From Afipia sp. (GTDB taxonomy: Bacteria > Pseudomonadota > Alphaproteobacteria > Rhizobiales > Xanthobacteraceae), in NCBI GenBank assembly GCA_024707075.1, contig JANQAK010000001.1:62001-126000 (forward strand): a stretch of 64,000 nt of DNA, read 5' to 3'. The first letter of the stretch is position 1; each line of letters begins with the position of its first letter. The translations under genes and the position numbers were made by a program. A model generated the notes under the pieces. The model was not told the origin of the DNA, ran no database searches, and saw nothing but the letters and a program-made list of their open reading frames with translations. Positions 62,223-64,000 of this stretch are shown here, one piece after another.

Positions 62223-63345
62223 CGCTCATTTCTCGATAGACGGCCGCATAACCGGCGCACATTTTCTCAATGGTGAAGCGGGATTCTGCGAGCAACCGAG
62301 CATTCGCGCCATAGTCCACACCTTTGGCCGTGTCATCGGCAGCCCGGCGAAGCACTGTCGCGAACCCCTCAATGGAGTCCTCCCTCACCAGCCACCCCGT
62401 TTCTCCGTCCGTTACAATCTCCGGAATTCCACCACCGGCGAAAGCGACAATTGGGCGGCCCATTGCGGAAGCTTCTAGAACAGACAGACCGAAAGGCTCT
62501 TCCCGTGAACAATTGATAAGAGCGTCGCTGGCAGCGATTACACCTCGCGGATCCGGTTGGTATCCTGTGAAATGAACCCTTCCCGCAACACCGCGCCTAG
62601 CGCAGAGCCTTTCCAAGGCGGCGCGCGCCGTGCCGTCTCCGGCGATGGTCAATTCGACGCCCGGTGTCAACGCAACCGCTTCGATGGCAAGCTCTATTCG
62701 TTTACTCGGCTCAAGCCGAGAAACCACTGCGATCGAAAACGGACTGTTCTTTCTCGCAGGCAAAACATGAAAACGACGTGTATCCACACCGTTATGGATC
62801 ACGCGAATCTTCGGTGCTGACGCCGGAGAAATGCCTTCGACAAAGCGGCCGACAAAATGACTGACGGCGGCAATCGCTGTGGTTTGATCGAGCGCCCAGT
62901 GCCGAAACAGTGCACAGGATGGGTCTTGATAGTGCCGGACGCCGTGCTCGGTCCGCAGCACCGGCAATTGACTGCGTGCGCCCGCCCTCACACCCAGAAT
63001 ATGCGAGGCGAACGTATGAACGTGAATGACGTCCGCCCTCTCTGTCTTTATTAAATCAACCAGCCAGGCGAGGTCCGCGGGACCGAAGGCCCTCCACAAA
63101 TAGCTCAGACCGTTTTCATGAACCGGCCCGCGGTCCCGGACATGAAGCCCGGAGTCCTGCAGCAGCTTGCGCAGTTCAGGATTGGGCGTCATGAGCGCAA
63201 CCGTATGGTCCGCACCGGTGACATCCGGCCGGGAAGCCAGATCGATCAGAAAGCGCTCGGCGCCGCCGATGTCTCCGGCCACGACAAGATGCACGACCTT
63301 CAGTCGCGCCTTCCCGCCAGCAAAGACAAAGGCCCCAGTCACCAT
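62197..63345 (-). CDS. GT4 glycosyltransferase
   Basis: A 382-residue GT-B enzyme from the ATG at 63345 (an in-frame TTG lies at 63357). It has KVVHLVVAGDIGGAERFLIDLAS with the glycine-rich loop, LPVLRTEHGVRHYQDP, FSIAVVSRLEPSKRIELAIEAVAL, and NCSREEPFGLSVLEASAMGRPIVAFAGGGIPEIV with E-x7-E. It is the first gene of a two-gene unit and is divergent from the membrane protein gene at 63550. Substrates are unknown; a role in building the cluster glycan is likely from context. Confidence 0.87.
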   Translation of the reverse strand: MVTGAFVFAGGKARLKVVHLVVAGDIGGAERFLIDLASRPDVTGADHTVALMTPNPELRKLLQDSGLHVRDRGPVHENGLSYLWRAFGPADLAWLVDLIKTERADVIHVHTFASHILGVRAGARSQLPVLRTEHGVRHYQDPSCALFRHWALDQTTAIAAVSHFVGRFVEGISPASAPKIRVIHNGVDTRRFHVLPARKNSPFSIAVVSRLEPSKRIELAIEAVALTPGVELTIAGDGTARAALERLCARRGVAGRVHFTGYQPDPRGVIAASDALINCSREEPFGLSVLEASAMGRPIVAFAGGGIPEIVTDGETGWLVREDSIEGFATVLRRAADDTAKGVDYGANARLLAESRFTIEKMCAGYAAVYREMSDATAITAS

Positions 63346-63549
63346 CGCTGCGGTCAATACCGGCGGCTATTCGGGGGGTCAAGCGCCGCGGCCGAGAGAG
63401 TGGGCTCGACGAGCCCCCTGCTTCAACCTACTCTGGCCTGACATTCGGCCAATCGTCCCAGCCGTAACGACGCTCACGGTCCATTCCTGCCCTCTTCCGG
63501 ATCCGCTATCCGCGATGCACCCATTTCCCGCGCCGATACAACGCCTACG

Positions 63550-64000
63550 ATGAGCCAGCCCGTTTCGACTTTCCAGCCGATCACTTCGCGAACACGGATC
63601 TTGCCGTGGCTGGCATTTGCTGCGCTCGAGGTCTGCGGTCTCGCCGTTTTCTGGGTGTTTGATGCATTGCCGTTCATGGATCTGCCGGCCCATGCCGGAG
63701 TGATTGCATTGCGGACCGCCTATCCGGGGTCTGCTTTCCTTCGCCAGTATTTCGTGCTCGACCCGCACCTCGGCGGCTATTCAGCATTTCGATTTCTAGG
63801 CGATCACCTGGCGGAATGGATCGGACCGATGGCGGCGATCAGAACGCTGGCGTCGCTGCCGGTACTGGCATTGCCCGTAGCGGTTCTCTACGCCCGGAAG
63901 CGCCTTTATGGCGATGCAGACCCGTTCTTTGCATTCGCTGCGCTTATTCTTTGCTTCGGCTTCATGACCGTACTCGGCTTCGCGAGCTACATGATATCGC
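63550..64000 (+). CDS. Polytopic membrane protein, truncated by the window edge
   Basis: From the ATG at 63550 (MSQPVSTFQPITSRTR) the frame is open to the end of the window, about 150 residues. It contains a helix (LPWLAFAALEVCGLAVFWVFD), the loop LPFMDLPAHAGVIALRTAYPG and two or three more helices (ALPVAVLYARKRL, FFAFAALILCFGFMTVLGFA). The loop pattern after the first helix parallels that of the GT-C-like protein at 42109, so a related membrane transferase is likely. The rest lies outside the window. Confidence 0.55.
   Translation, partial: MSQPVSTFQPITSRTRILPWLAFAALEVCGLAVFWVFDALPFMDLPAHAGVIALRTAYPGSAFLRQYFVLDPHLGGYSAFRFLGDHLAEWIGPMAAIRTLASLPVLALPVAVLYARKRLYGDADPFFAFAALILCFGFMTVLGFASYMIS

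Overview
The window looks like chromosome of an alphaproteobacterium of the Bradyrhizobium / Afipia / Rhodopseudomonas / Nitrobacter group (Nitrobacteraceae). The clues are the fused Omp25/OprB porin, the DUF3489-DUF2924-recombinase cassette, rhizobial-type czc operons and overall gene style. This is inferred from gene content only; no rRNA or tRNA gene was seen.

Layout. (1) About 1-13 kb is a heavy-metal island: a czcCB-PII-czcA efflux operon, a CDF zinc exporter, an ACR3-like carrier with a coupled methyltransferase, an L,D-transpeptidase lipoprotein, lspA, ccdA, a CadA-type P-type ATPase and its divergent MerR regulator with a clear operator. (2) About 13-18 kb holds a bestrophin-like membrane protein, two paralogous His/Gly/Tyr-rich secreted proteins, a lone flgF and a large porin. 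(3) About 18-26.5 kb is a mobile-element remnant: ParB-methyltransferase, DUF5681 protein, terminase large subunit, XRE regulator, DUF3489, DUF2924 and a large serine recombinase. (4) About 26.7-34.5 kb is a six- or seven-gene antiphage operon on the minus strand. It is a type II CBASS-like locus (JAB peptidase, stand-alone E2, E1, CD-NTase, Cap4 nuclease-SAVED effector) followed by a HEPN protein and a PD-(D/E)XK-like protein. An IS3-family insertion with a 4-bp target duplication (35.5-36.7 kb) lies between this operon and the next region. (5) About 36.8-64 kb is a surface-lipid/glycan cluster: GT-C enzymes, a carbamoyltransferase-DUF5989-SxtJ set, an SGNH protein, many GT4 glycosyltransferases, and a core that looks like sphingolipid (ceramide-like) synthesis and export. 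That core has an alpha-oxoamine synthase, a short-chain reductase, a GNAT-type acyltransferase, a sphingolipid delta-4-desaturase homologue, a second desaturase, a radical SAM protein and an LptB/LptF/LptG-like transporter.

How the parts work together. In the CBASS operon the E1/E2 pair would activate the cyclase by attaching it to targets, the JAB enzyme would reverse this, the cyclase would make a nucleotide signal, and Cap4 would sense it and cut DNA. In the lipid cluster, condensation, ketoreduction, N-acylation and desaturation would build a long-chain amino lipid, glycosyltransferases would decorate it, and the Lpt-like module would extract it from the inner membrane.

A caution for all reading frames: at least six genes (czcC, lspA, the CBASS E1, a GNAT acyltransferase, a radical SAM gene and a glycosyltransferase) each carry a single-base frameshift, four of them in homopolymer runs. 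This pattern suggests uncorrected sequencing indels at least as much as real gene decay. One of these indels creates an apparent E1-CD-NTase fusion that is probably not genuine.
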